In this document: piece by piece, positions 19,734 through 33,000 of the stretch | How positions within the stretch are numbered: position 1 is the first letter of the stretch | How the letters are laid out: each line of letters begins with the position of its first letter | Assembly: GCF_964204645.1 (NCBI RefSeq) | Contig: NC_134031.1 | Span: 12,624,501 to 12,688,500 of the forward strand | Reading direction: 5' to 3' | DNA: 64,000 bases | DNA from: Tubulanus polymorphus | Taxonomy: Eukaryota; Nemertea; Palaeonemertea; Tubulaniformes; Tubulanidae | Translations under genes and position numbers: made by a program | The notes under the pieces: generated by a model | What the model was told of the DNA's origin: nothing | The model's input: only the letters and a program-made list of their open reading frames with translations | Databases searched by the model: none

Positions 19734-21492
19734 ATAGTCGTCATGAACACCCGATTTGAATTCAAATTCAAAAGACTCCTAAAAACGCACCTGTTTACTC
19801 GATTACTGTAAAGCGCCTTTGAGCATTTATATGCAAGAATCAGTGAAATTGGCGCTTTATCAGTTGTATTCATCATTCAAACCATTATTCTCCTTATCCT
19901 ATGAATTTGGAGACCCATCCTCGCATGAGAATGAATATAATGTGATTTCAATTAAAGATGACACATGGCCTCATATCATTACGTTATGTTTTTTAACGGG
20001 TGGGCGAGATTATATTCTTATGTTTTTGTTTCTCTGAATGTCGCTATTTAAGAGTTCAATAATAATTTCAGTCAACCAAACAAAGGATTTTTCTGTATGT
20101 TTCGTGTCCTGTTTTTCCATAACCCTTGGACTGCATTTTAGGTATTTTTCGTGGATGACCGAACGCTGCTGTCCCTTTCTAGTAATTTGATGATATCTGT
20201 CGAAATCTAAATTTTAAAAAGGAATCAGGCATATCTCCTTGTTTGACTAAGTGAGAACTCAACTTTAAGGGACACTCCCTTAAAGGCGCCGAAGTAAAAT
20301 CATGTGTCGAGTGGAGATGATATTGTGTCAGAATTTCTTCAAAAGCGGAGAAAATTGAATATTTTGAAAATAATGATTTCACATGTATGTTTGAATCCGT
20401 TATAACTGGAGCAATTTTCATAAAAACATATCTATGGAATCAACGAAATGTAATTAAGAAGAATACTATGTTTAAGATGTTATCAAAGGCATTTGAAAAA
20501 AGTTTTCTGATTTCGTCAACTGTGAAACTAGTGTCAACCAGATGTGTTCCCATTAAACGAACCGACTGCGAGCCGAGTCGATGCGAGATGTGACCTACAC
20601 TGAAAATCTCAAGCGCTACCACTGGTTTTTAGGTGCTTCTGAATGTCGGCCGTTAAAAAACTAAACAATTGCCATTTGGAAAGGGCCTAGTTAGAGAAAA
20701 TGCTAGATGTGTATATTGTGTGATATTTCATGTGCGTTTGGAATTTAACCTTGTTTATAACGAAACACACATGTTCTTTTCTATTTTAGAAGAGCGCATA
20801 ATAGTGCAATAAAAAACTGACAATGAAAAAGGGGTAACAGGTGACTGATATCACACCGAATTTCAATTCCTATGAACACTTTTCATATAGTGAATTCTGT
20901 ACAAGAGTTAAAAAAAACTTGAAATATTAACGAAACAGTTTTTTGACGGACAAATCGTTACCATCGAATTTTCAAAACTTTTTTAATGCCTTGGTGACCA
21001 CTGGTCTAGTACGCGGTTTTCTGAAACAAAAGTGGCCAAGTTTAAAGAACGACAAATGATTACAAATATTAGGAGCCTAATGCGTTTAATGATTTAATTA
21101 ATTGGCATCGCGCTGATTGGTTGAAAGACGGTTGTTAGTCATCTTGCCTGTGATTTAATTGTTTTTTTAAGCATCGATTAACCATAGATTTAATCTTATC
21201 ATAACTTATTTGCAGGTGCTTCTCGCAAACATTTTCTATTCGTTTTCAAACGCAGTACTGTTCAGATGATTCACGTCAAGCTTTGAGTCAAGTAGTAAAA
21301 AGGTTTATGTATTAGCATTACTATGCAGTCAAAATTACGCACTGCGGCAAGTGAGGTGCTGTGATCCAGATGTGTAACCTATTTAGGAGTAATATATTTC
21401 CATCATGTCAACGCCATTCAGAAACAGTAGCAAAACATACTGCTGGTCTCTAGAAATAACAATACGACGACAACCACTTTCGAATTCGACGA

Positions 21493-22010
21493 TATTCGAG
21501 AAGTTTCACTTGGGCAGTGGTGGTCAGTGATGGTCAATTCATGAATTCTTATGGGGAATGCTTTCTAGTTTCACACCAAATGCGGTACCGGTATATCTTT
21601 CTTACATTCGAGAAGTTTCAATTGGTCAGTGGTGGTCAGTGATGGTCAATTCATGAATTTTCAATGGCGAATCCTTTCTAGTTTGACACCATAACGCGGT
21701 ATATCGTTCTCATATTCGAGAAGTTTGAATTGGTCAGTGGTGGTCAGTGATGGTCAATTTATGAATTCTCAATATTTATGGCGAAACCTTTCTAGTTTGA
21801 CACCATAACGCGGTATATCGTTCTCGTATTCGAGAAGTTTGAATTGGTCAGTGGTGGTCAGTGATGGTCAATTTATGAATTCTCAATATCTATGGCGAAT
21901 CCTTTCTAGTTTGACACCATAACGCGGTATATCGAACTCATATTCGAGAAGTTTGAATTGGTCAGTGGTGGTCAGTGATGGTCAATTTATGAATTTGCAA
22001 TGATGATACC
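21493..22010 (+). repeat. Right subterminal array of ~110-bp units (copy A)
   Basis: Five units beginning ATTCGAGAAGTTT, each with GGTCAGTGGTGGTCAGTGAT and then CTAGTTTGACACCATAACGC. Copy B keeps about three units (30600-30870, inverted). Confidence 0.85.
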
Positions 22011-22878
22011 TGGGTAGTTTGAAAACAAACATGACTTGATAAATTTCCGAAATTCGCAGTCAGGTGTTCAGACTCGGGAATATCTCAATTGGTCAGTTTC
22101 TGACCATCATGGTGTCACCATGTGGTCTATAGCTCAAATGAAACACGTGGGACCGACGAAAGGGCCCAAAAGCGTAAGTCATTTCCTGAGTGATGTGATC
22201 CAAAAATGCCCTAACTGGAAAAGGCAGTCTTTCAATTGGACGAAACCAAATCGGACAGAACAATTAAAATTTGGGAAGGCCACAGGCAGTGGTCTTTCTA
22301 CGAAGCCCACGCGGTAGGCCTATACTTTGAGCGTATCATTATGAAATCTTTTTTTAAACCACCATGTACCACTTAAGTAATAAGCATCGTTGTAAGCACT
22401 TGAAACACCCATTAACCACTTGAAACTGTCAGATCAAACATCATACCGCATCCCCGCAAAGAGGGGTAGTTCAGCAAACCGGAGACTACCCCGCCAGTAC
22501 GGGTAGCCGAGCAAACCGGAAAACTCATAATGGCTTTTTGTGGGATTCGAATCCAGTCTTCCAATCGGTTTCTACAGAGAAATACGAACTAAAAATGACA
22601 TTTCTTTGACAATATTTCGTGAATATTCTTTGTAAATATTCTGAAAATTACACAAAATCGTTTTGTTATCCTTCATTCACGTATTTAAACTACCCGCGCG
22701 ACGCGGCCCGCAAGTTTCGACGAAAGTCGTCCGTGACCGTCATTTTCGTCGCCGCGATTTAGCCAATGCCCATGTGTCCCGGATGTAAACTACACTTTTT
22801 GAGAAGGACGGTATGGAGAAATATAGAAAATTTGAATTTGCCTCATACGCGCGATTAACTTAAGGAGCTGTTGATAAA

Positions 22879-23586
22879 TTCCGGGTTGTTGATAAACTCG
22901 CGAGAATGGCGCTAAATATGAACTGCGAATAAATTCAAAATATCACGGAAATACCTTGTGTTTATATTGTTTATTTATCCGCTATAAAGTTCCGATAAAC
23001 AATTGGTCGTTAAGGATCATCATCAGCAGACGGTCGTGACGCTCTATATTAAATCACAAGGGATGAAACGCCTTCAGAGTTGTGCCAGCCAGAAAGTTGG
23101 GACAGTCACGTGACATTCTGATGACGTCATCGCATTTAAAACTTAAACATGAAAAGTTAACATATTCACAGACCGATATCAATTGTCAGATTATGATTCA
23201 TATGAAATTAATAACTTATAAAGAATTATGATGAAATGTATAATTCATAGTCAAAAAATGCATTTGAATGTAAGTTATTCTCAAATATTTTTCGTATCAT
23301 AGTTTCCATCTTAGATGCTTCAGGTTCGCGTTCAGTCAAATAAGAAGCTTGAAGTCACGTGACTGTCCCAACTTTCTGGCTGGCACGACTTGAACTGCGT
23401 TTCATCCCTTGTGATTTTATATAGAGCGTGACGCACGTCTGATAATGATTCTTAACGACCAACTGTTTATCAAAACTGTATAGCGGATAAATAAACAATA
23501 TAAACACAAGGTATTTCTGTGATATTTTGAATTTATACGCAGTTCATATTTAGCGCCATTCTCGCGAGTTTATCAACAACCCGGAA
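22879..23586. mobile_element. Foldback element with ~240-bp arms
   Basis: Starts TTCCGGGTTGTTGATAAACT and ends with the complement ...GTTTATCAACAACCCGGAA. Arms 22879-23120 and 23350-23586 are nearly identical, with a ~230-bp AT-rich centre. No coding frame. Confidence 0.85.
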
Positions 23587-24242
23587 ATAAAATCCAAGCC
23601 CATCGCCAAACCCCTGTGCTGAATACCAGACGTTGTTACGCCTATACCAGGCCCAGGATCTACCATTTCGTAGTCTACTAATCTATCTAGCCCACAGGGG
23701 CTCGTATCAGAGTTGTAGGTAATGTAAAAACGATAATCTGTTAATCCAAAGTATATAGTATATATAAAATAACAAGGGGGCTAACGACGCTCACAAACAA
23801 CTCAACTTCAGTCGAGAATAAGGCAGATCATGAGAAATATTGGCACCAATAAAATGTGGAGCTCATGGAGTTTGTACGTAAAGAAAGGAAAATTTGCATT
23901 TGTAGATACTGATGTATGCAAAATCATATTTAGTAAGTCCTCTCAAAGTCATCTTTAATTTTTCATAGGAAGAAAAACAATTGTGATTTCACTTGGAAAT
24001 CAAGATTTTCCATTCGTGAAAATCACTTATTCAGAAACACCTTTTCGCACGATTATGTGTTTATCACTTACTAACCACTGCACATGCATATAATGTCATT
24101 ACTCTCACGATTTCAGTTCATTATAACAATTCTTGCGAATCAGCCATTGTTGTTTGGTTCTAATTATCGATGAGTTGCTCCTGATTAAATATTATGTATT
24201 TTATTGTGATAAGTTTGCAGTCATGTAAAAAATAAATATCGT

Positions 24243-24372
24243 GCATCTACACGGATGAAAAGCCGCCTCCGTTGGGGCCTCTCGCGAGTAAACGGCTCCG
24301 ATAAAGGCGGCTTTTTGGAAATTCTTTTCTTGTGTAGATTGAAAATAAAGGATTTTCCTCTCGTGTAGATGG
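24243..24372. mobile_element. Small nested inverted-repeat element
   Basis: CATCTACACG (24244-24253) matches CGTGTAGATG (24362-24371), and inside AAAAGCCGCCT (24258-24268) matches AGGCGGCTTTT (24305-24315). This is typical of a tiny MITE. Confidence 0.5.
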
Positions 24373-24663
24373 GCCTTAAAACACTTCATTTAAGTACTTA
24401 GAATGCTGAGGGTAACTAAAACAGTCAGGAGCCCCTGTAGTGAATATTCATAACTGCAACGTCAAAGCCCTTGGGCTTCTTGTTTAGTATACAAAATAAA
24501 TCAGTCATGAATGTACATACTTTTCAAAGGAGCAGGATGTACCTTTCGCTCGTTAACCTATGATAGTACAGATAGGCTATCTGTACTAATCACTTCTCTT
24601 ACTAGATGAAATCCATAATCAAAGTTATCTTTTGGAATTTGGTATGAATAGATATTGCTAGCC

Positions 24664-24830
24664 TTTTTGTTACCAAAATCAATTGCAAAATTGTAGCTCA
24701 TGACATGTGGTGAGTTTCAATTTCATTGGTTTCAGTATATATTCACCAGGGGGCGTTGAATATTGAAATTTTCTGATTGTTGAGCATTTCAAACACTTCC
24801 CAAGCGGGTATGGTGTCCCTGAACCCCTAG
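24664..24830 (+). mobile_element. Helentron-like element fragment (3' end)
   Basis: One core unit with TTCACCAGGGGGCGTTGAAT and the family 3' end (TTCCCAAGCGGG...TGTCCCTGAACCCCTAG). The 5' part is missing. Confidence 0.8.
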
Positions 24831-25030
24831 TCTAGAAGGTCCTGAGATCTGATTTTTTCAACAGACGTGTAATTAGTGTTAATAGGAAGATTTTATGAAG
24901 AACGTGTTATTATTTATTTTTTTTTAATTCTTTGGTAGATTTTCAATGTTGGCATCAAATAAGTTTAATTAAAAGTTTTATCAAGTACAAGCCTGTTCCA
25001 TTACTAGTATGCCATCAACCCAGTGACCAG

Positions 25031-25157
25031 GGGCCAGTTGCACAGTCATTGCTTATATTTAAGACCAATTTAGTTCTATAGCCAATCTAACAACTTAAGA
25101 CTAGTCTTAAGATATAAGACCACTTGTGGACTTGAGTCACGACTGTGCAACTGGCCC
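25031..25157. mobile_element. MITE with GGGCCAGTTGCACAGTC ends
   Basis: GGGCCAGTTGCACAGTC at 25031 is mirrored by GACTGTGCAACTGGCCC ending at 25157. The centre is palindromic around ACTTAAGACTAGTCTTAAG. About 127 bp, no frame. Confidence 0.8.
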
Positions 25158-28100
25158 GAGTATTCTAGGTTCTTCCTTCTCTTACTCATCAGTATTGCCA
25201 TAATTCTACATCTTTGTCATGATTGTGTTGTAGAACCCTGCAGCAGCTGCTTTGGTAGTAGATCGTCATGTGTTTGAATCTGATATTGATGAACCTGACG
25301 TTAATCACCAATAATTGAAAATGAGTTAAGCGGAGTCTACTGTAGGATAATTAATAGGAACATTAAATGCAATAACTGGACGTAATAAGAGTGCACGCGT
25401 AAATTTTTGAGTTTTACAAATTTAGTAATGTCATTTTTATGTATTTACACTATACTTAAAAAGTGGATGTGGTCGTTATTGATTTAGATTATTTAAATGC
25501 ATTCATATTCAAAAAGTGTATGGGTTCATTCTAATTCGTTATTCAAGATTCGAGATGATTTAAATGTATTCAACAAAAAACTTATAATTATTGTAAAAGA
25601 AAAATGTAATAGATTTTCTTATATATATATAATTTGACATTTTCAGCGTCCATTTTATGTGTAGGAAAGGTTTTATTTGGATTTCGATAATCGTTCTGGA
25701 AATGTTATAAAGATTCCTTTGACAACGTTCATTTAACTTTGTAGTGAAACGTTGGTTTAACAGCTAAAAAACTTAACAAATGGATGTTATACAAACGTTC
25801 TGGTAACGTTTTATTCAAACGTTACAATGTTGTAATTAAACCTTCTTATAACGTCCATTTAACGTTTATTTGCTACCTGTATACTGTACTTAGCATTGCT
25901 ACAATTGGGTGCCATATTTCTACAATTTCTACAAGGAGGAAGGAATCTTTAAGTGTCTTTGTTCCCGGGTAGGGTACGGGGTAAAACCTGGTTTACTTTC
26001 TCTTTCGACTTGCCGGAGACTACTATCTGTAATGTATAGCATGCTTTGATGTGTCTGGCCTATAGGAGTCGAACGATATTTTTTTCCCATACACAGGCTT
26101 GGCTTTAGTGTAGATGAAGGCTAGGCACTGCACATTGTGGATTGACTGGAACTCTTAACTCACAAAATTAAACGAGTCAACAAGAAAGATCCAATAATTG
26201 GACATTTGTCTAACTATATTATTTAACAGCTTGAAATAATACATAACACATTCTGCAAGAGTATACAAAGGAAATCAGTTCTTACATTATATCAGAATCA
26301 ATAGTTCACTTAACTCTGGCTAGAATTCTGGTTCCATTGCTTCATATTCTAATGAAATCCACTAGTATACCTTAGAATATCGCTTAGCTTAAGACTAAAA
26401 ATTTGGTACCAGGAAACAGGGAAGAAAAGTGGGTGTACTGTACATCCGCAATTGACTTATTTCTCTCTGGTTGAATCAAGTTATTATTGAAATAGCATTC
26501 GAATAGCCATTTTATTTTTAAAAATTGTGTCGTTCAGCTATCCTGCTGCAAATTTCGCAGTTGAAGTTTACTGGTGCCATCTGATTTCTCAGTATCTCAA
26601 AAAATTTGCACATTCTAAGCCTGAATCTAAAAATAGAAAAAGGTGCATTTTAGTCGGATATAAAAGAATAGTGGCTAATACACCCTGGACTATATAGCCT
26701 ATGGGGTGGGCCTAGTTTGAAAGCACTGAGGTCCGAGAGAACAGCACTTAGTAAATAAATACTGAAATTAAACTTACAAAACACCCAGTACTTGAGATGA
26801 TGTACTTGACAAGAAGTGTCACCAGCTAAGCAAATCAACTTTGTCTATGACTCCTCCTTTTATAGATTCAGTAATAGTCTAAAAATAAGAATCGGTACAT
26901 TTTTCTAACAGTTGGTATGTCATTTCTTCAAAAAAACTAATTATTATCACGCCACAGCAAATAAATTATTCACAGTTGTTGAATGGTTAGCCCGATTTAG
27001 ATTAATTGGTTGACGCTAATCAGTATGACCCATACGTAGGGGCCTACTGCATGCCATTGGCGTCAATCCATTCCATTCCATTCCACAGTGAATTAAAAGG
27101 AAATTTAGTTAGATCCCTTTTGTCCAAAAGCTGCATCATTTATATAACTAGCTGTCAAATTTAATTTACCTCCTTCAGAGAATACCATAGTGACATAGTC
27201 CGTCGCCCATCAACTTCAACGTGTTGACAAAAGAAAAGTTGCTCCATGTTTTATACATGAACGTTCAAATAAGATATTTTGCGTCTTGCAGGGAATATTG
27301 AGCATAGTGTTTAAGTTGGCTTGCACGGTTTGTGAATGGGTTTTCCTCATTATGCTGCCTGTATGCATTAAAAATCCGGATTTCAAGCGAATTAATTTGT
27401 CCAAAAAGTGCAAAAGGTAGAAAGTTTCTAATGTCCGATCGACAGTACCGGTAGCGCCGCTACTTAGCAATAATAAGAACTAATGTTATTGACGATGTTT
27501 TGTTAAGTGGAAAGACGCCGAGTACCAGTATATATCCGATAGGTTCGAATCCCCAATTTCTTCGGGATGATTTGATTTTAAGATAGCGATCGTTTTAATA
27601 GATTTGGTGTACCTTATTAAACTTACCCACCGTCAACACACCTGCCGGATGTGAAACAGGGGACGTCCTATTCCAATGACGCTAAAGATTTTGTGTGAAT
27701 TTTATGGTACTGTAACGGCGGTATGAATTAAATTCAGCTTAGACTGAGAGTAAAGTATTTTAAGGCAAACTCTAATGGGCTAACTGCACATCGTCGAAAG
27801 ACTTCTCATCCATCGATACTTGATAAAAATGAAATAAAACATCTAGTTCCAATTATCTCATGTAAGCATAACATTTATTTTGAAAATCTCAACCATACAT
27901 CAAAACATTTTAAAGCCTTCTATATCAAATGCAATCTTTTGCTAACATAAACAATAGACAAATGGCCATATCTCTATCATATTAATTATATCACGAATGC
28001 TAAATATTGCGATATTAATTGAAATCGTTCAACCAACAAATGAATTTAGTTAACATAATATCATCACAAACCATTCATATCCTTGGCAAAGGACTTATAA

Positions 28101-28742
28101 GCTTTTAGAATATCCAAACAGGAAAACTTTAGTCTCATTTCTATGCGAGTAGAAATACATTATCATTATCTTTGCATTATATATAACATCCATATCTGTG
28201 CATTATATATATGTTTATAATGTCATATCTCTTAATAATAATCAATCCAATAATTAGATTAATAATACTAATTTATTTATAAATTAATAATTGGTAATTA
28301 AACTATCAACTCTGCTATAATTGAGTTACACATGAGGTAAAAAAATTATGACATAAAAACTCCTGTCAGAGTAATAGAAGTAACTGTCTAATACATGAAA
28401 TAACACATTTTATACAATGAACTGAGCTCTGAATCTGATGAAAATATTCAATCTGAGATCTTACGAATGATGTTATTTTAGCCCTCTACTTCTGAAAACT
28501 GAATAGCGCGCTGTGAACTTCAACTTCATAACAAATTTGTTGAACAGCAGTGTATCGAAAAACTGTACGTACAGTGTACCGCGAACTGAACGCGGCGTCT
28601 TCTCACTTAGAAAATTATCGACTTGACAGATTAGTTCGATTTTCGACCGCAGCGGCGCTATACGACATTGGACAAAAGAAACTTTCTACCTTTTGCCCAA
28701 AAAGTGGCCCTCTAGAAGTATACTCCACACATACTGTCCATG

Positions 28743-28968
28743 CGTGTCTCTGTAACCGAAGGTAGAGACTAAAACACGGTTCAGGACTCGGCAGCGGACA
28801 CCGGCCCGGAAAATATTTCAAAACGTGTATTGTTGGTACCTAGCACGATTTCAGCGTTTTTCGGGAATTCCCTGAAATTTCGGCGTTTTTCGGAAATTCC
28901 CTGAAATTTCAGCGTTTTTATTTCAGCGTTTCAGTGATTCAGCTTTTTCAGCGAAGTTCAGGAACCGC
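28743..28968 (-). repeat. 225-bp repeat with kappaB-like palindromes, copy 2 (inverted)
   Basis: Reverse copy of 12721-12945. A separate 28-bp word (AAAAGC(G/A)CTGTCG(G/A)GCCGTAA...) lies near both copies (12516 and 29026) but in direct orientation, so the pair is not simply the two ends of one element. Confidence 0.7.
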
Positions 28969-30016
28969 CATTTTCCTCATCAAATCATATTACCGATACA
29001 CTGGAAATTTACTACTTTAGATTTTAAAAGCACTGTCGAGCCGTAAACATCGACGAATCGACGTGTGTTACTACATCGACGTTCCGGGGATCAGCTGCGA
29101 GTTTCTCCTCATCATGAGAATCAAATCGAGTACAAATTAATTTATTACTACCAGTGATTTGGCTGCGGGTTTCAGGGAGTTAGTTTAACAATACCTATTT
29201 TTCTTTACCGAATTAACCGTGTATTTACTAAGATAAATCTTTAGTGTACCGGGGAATCGTAGGCCTAAACTAAACACGCCGAAGAGATATAGCGGAGAAA
29301 AGCTGTTATGTCGACGACTGAGGTATCAAAATAAAAAAATGTATTACTTTATTCGGCCGCGGGCTTCAACCTCTATATCAATACCATCAATACTCTATAT
29401 TTCCTACAGTACATACCGATCATTGTCAAATGCACAAGGTATTTACTAAATACAAGTATATAACACACTCCTTTCCGTATGCTGGACTCGCACTTGACAT
29501 TCGGAGTAAGCATTCGCTGTGGGGGAAAGGAGATCGTTCGCTGTGTCGCTTGAAGTGTTTATCGAGTTTTACGCGGCTTTAGGCCTACCGGTACTGAGCT
29601 TTACTAAACAAACACAGTATAATTATTGCGTTTATTAACGGACTTATTGGATTGAACTTCAAAACAAAATTTACGATATTTAGGTGGGTTGTTATTCAAT
29701 TGGCCTACGACCAATCTGTCCAGATTTTAGACCTACGCATATACGTACATAGGTCTACAAAGGCTTGTAGCCTCTACTAGGTTAAAGCTAAGTTCACTGT
29801 AAAGGAGGAATCAAGATTTATTAAAATGCATGTTAATTAGTGATTAACTGGTTGTGACTTGCAACGATCAATCACAATTATCAATTTTATTGCCAAAAAT
29901 GAAGATTTTTTTGAAAATTTCGTCTGAGCAGACAGCTTTATAAGCCAGACTTTTCATTTGAGTTTTTTCATCATAAATGAAACTGGTATATCATTAATTT
30001 CTTATGATTTATTGCA

Positions 30017-30064
30017 GGGCGTAGGTCGGCCTTGCGACGGCTTGTGATTCACTGCGACGCCTAT
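30017..30064 (+). mobile_element. Left part of a TGCGAC-rich short element interrupted by copy B
   Basis: GGCGTAGGTCGGCCTTGCGA... here is mirrored by ...AAGGCTGACCTACGTCC ending near 36192. The 5.85-kb transposon copy B sits between the two parts. Confidence 0.6.
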
Positions 30065-33000
30065 CATTATGAGTTTTCTGGTTTGCTCGGCTACCCGTAC
30101 TGGCGGGGTAGTCTAGAGAGGCTAATGAAAACTCCGGTTTGCTGAACCACCCCTCTTTGCGGGGATGCGGTATGATGTTTGATCTGACAGTTTCAAGTGG
30201 TTAATGGCTGTTTCAAGTGCTTACAACGATGCTTATTACTTCGTGGTACATGGTGGTTTAAAAAAAGATTTCATGATAATACGCTCACCGCGTGGGCTTC
30301 GTAGAAAGACCACTACCTGTGGCCTTCCCAAATTTTAATTGTCCTGTCCGATTTGGTTTCATCTAATTGAGAGACTGCCTTTTCCGGTTAGGGCTTTTTT
30401 GGATCATGTCACTCCAGGAAATGACTTAACGCTTTTGGGCCCCTTCGTCGGTTCCACATGTTTCATTTGAGCTATAGACCACAATGGTGACACCATGATG
30501 GTCAGTAACTGACCAATTGAGATATCCCCGAGTCTGACCACTTGACTTCGAATTTCGGAAATTTATCATGTAATGTTTGTTTTCAAACCTCTAAGGAATC
30601 ATCATTGCAAATTCATCACTGACCATCACTGACCACCAATGACCAATTCAAACTTCTCGAATATGAAAACGATATACCGCGTTATGGTGTCAAACTAGAA
30701 AGGATTCGCTATTGAAAATTCATAAATTGACCATCACTGACCACCACTGACCAATTGAAACTTCTTGAAAGAACGATATACCGGTACCACTTTTGGTGTG
30801 AAACTAGAAAGGATTCGCCATTAAAATTCATAAATTGACCATCACTGACCACCAGTGAAACTTCTCAAATATCGTGGTCGAATTCGAAAGTGCTTGTCGT
30901 CGTATTGCTATTTCTAGAAACCAGCAGAAAGTGTTGCTACTGTTTTTGAATGGCGTTGACATGATGAAAATTTATTACCCATAAATGGGTTACACATCTG
31001 GATCACAGCACCTCACTTGCCGCAGTGCGTTATTTTCACTGCATAGTAATGCTAATACATAAACTTGTTTACTACTTGACTCGAATCATCTGAACAGTAC
31101 TGCGTTTGAAAACTCAACGAATAGAAAATGTTTGCGGGAAGCGCCTACAAATAAGTTATAATAAGATTAATTAATCGATGCATGAAAAACAATTAAATCA
31201 CAAGGTGACTAACACCCGTCTTTCAACCTATCTGCGCGATACCAATTAATTAGATCATTAAACGCATTGGGTTCCTAATATTTGAAATCATGTGATACAA
31301 TAGTTGTTCTTTAGACTTGGCCACTTTCATTTCAGAAAACCGCGTACTAGACCCGTGGTCACCGAGGCATTAACCATTCCTTCAAGTTTTGAAAATTCGA
31401 TGGTAACGTGGATTCTTCGCCTCTAAAAACTGTTTCGTTAATAGTTTTCTTTATATTAAAAGTGTTCATAGGAATTGAAATTTGGAGCGATATCAGTCAC
31501 AGCTGTAACCCTTTTTCATTGTCAGTTCTTTTTTGGAATTCAAGTAGATTAGTGAAAATATCAATGATGAAGTTCACTTATTATATCAAGTACCGTTTTT
31601 ACTGTCGCATGCGAGACGAAACAAAAACATCTATCCAACTGCATATGTTCGGGTATAAACTGTGATATCCTTCAGTATGTTATGAATATCTTTAAAAATT
31701 TGTGTTCTAGTATAATACCCGAAGGTTTAACTATCGGACACATAAAAGATTCGCCATAATCAAAGTTTTTAAGAAAATCTTTCTTCGAGAAAGAAAGATC
31801 TTTAAAAGAACGATTGGCGTCAAACTAATCCATAATGGACTGTTGTGAATTTATTGAATAATCCACCTGAGAAATTTTAAGATTTCGAAGCGAAATTTAT
31901 TCATATAAATCAAAAATGCATAAATAACTTGACGTTATTTGCGGGTCTCATGAAACACTTTCGTGCGCTCTTTTTAAATCTAAAATAGCATAAATACATG
32001 CGTGTTTCGTTTATAAACAAGGTTAAATTCCAAACGCACATGAAATATGGAGCCTGTATCTCACACGATATACACATCTTGAATTTTCTCTAACTACGTA
32101 GGCCCTTTCCAAATGGGAATTGTTCAGTTTTTTAACGGCCGACATTCAGAGGCACCTAAAAAACCAGTTGTATAGCACTTGAGATTTTCAGTGTAGGGCA
32201 CATCTCACATCGACTCGGCTCGCAGTCGGTTCGTTTAATGGGAACACATCTGGTTGTTACTAGTTTAACAGTTGACGAATTCAGAAAACTTTTTTCAAAT
32301 ATCTTTGATAACTTTTTAAACATAGTATTCCTCTTAATTACATTTCGCTGATTCCATAGATATTTTTTCATGAAAATTGCTCCAGTTATAACGGATTTAA
32401 ACATACATGTAAAATGATTATTTTTAAAATATTCAATTTTCTCCGATTTTGAAGAAATTCTGACACAATATCATCTCCACTCGACACATGATTTTACTTC
32501 GGCGCCTTTGAAGGGAGTGTCACTTGTTGTTGAGTTCATATTTAGTCAATAAAGAAGATATGCCTGATTCCTTTTTAGAATTTAGATTTCGACGGATATC
32601 ATCAAATTACTAGAAAGGGACAGCAGCTTTCGGTCATCCGCAAAAAATACCTAAAATGCTCTCCTAGGGTTATGGAAAAACATGTCACGAAACATACGGA
32701 AAATCCTTTGTTTGGTAGACTGAAATTATTGAACTCTTAAATAGCAACATTCAGAGAAACAAAAACATAAGAATATATTCTCGCCCACCCTTTAAAAAAC
32801 AACGTGATTTCAATTGAAGATGACACGAAGCCTCATATCAAATGATATAAACGCATCAGAGCCTATATATTCATTCTCTTTACGAGGATGGGTCTCCACA
32901 TTCATAGGATACGATACGAGATTCGTGGGTACGAATGATGAATACAACTGATAAAGCGCCAATTTCACTGATTCTTGCACATAAAGGTGTTTTAGAGTAA

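Larger units (their letters stand above)
16072..22532 (+). mobile_element. CATTATGAG-ended DNA transposon, copy A (about 6.46 kb)
   Basis: Ends are CATTATGAGAATGCCGGTTT... and ...AAACCGGAAAACTCATAATG (imperfect inverted repeats, strongest over CATTATGAG and GCAAACCGG). Both ends carry tandem subterminal arrays of ACTGACC/GGTCAGT words facing inward (16430-17060 and 21493-22010). A second copy lies inverted at 30065-35916. The interior has only short frames that shift between the copies, so no transposase is recognised: it is a non-autonomous or dead element, superfamily unassigned. No clean target duplication was seen at this copy. Confidence 0.85.
22533..30016. other. Region between the two transposon copies: no gene recognised
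   Basis: About 7.5 kb with only short, unsupported frames. It holds a foldback element (22879-23586), small inverted-repeat elements (24243-24372, 25031-25157), a Helentron-like 3' fragment (24664-24830), a CCATT microsatellite near 27071-27091 and the inverted 225-bp repeat (28743-28968). The AT-rich stretch 27900-28500 shows nothing further. Confidence 0.6.

Noticed and set aside
12721-28968. Reading the inverted 225-bp pair as the two ends of one 16-kb element
   Set aside because: A linked 28-bp word near each copy is in direct orientation, and unrelated complete elements lie between. Two separate insertions are simpler.
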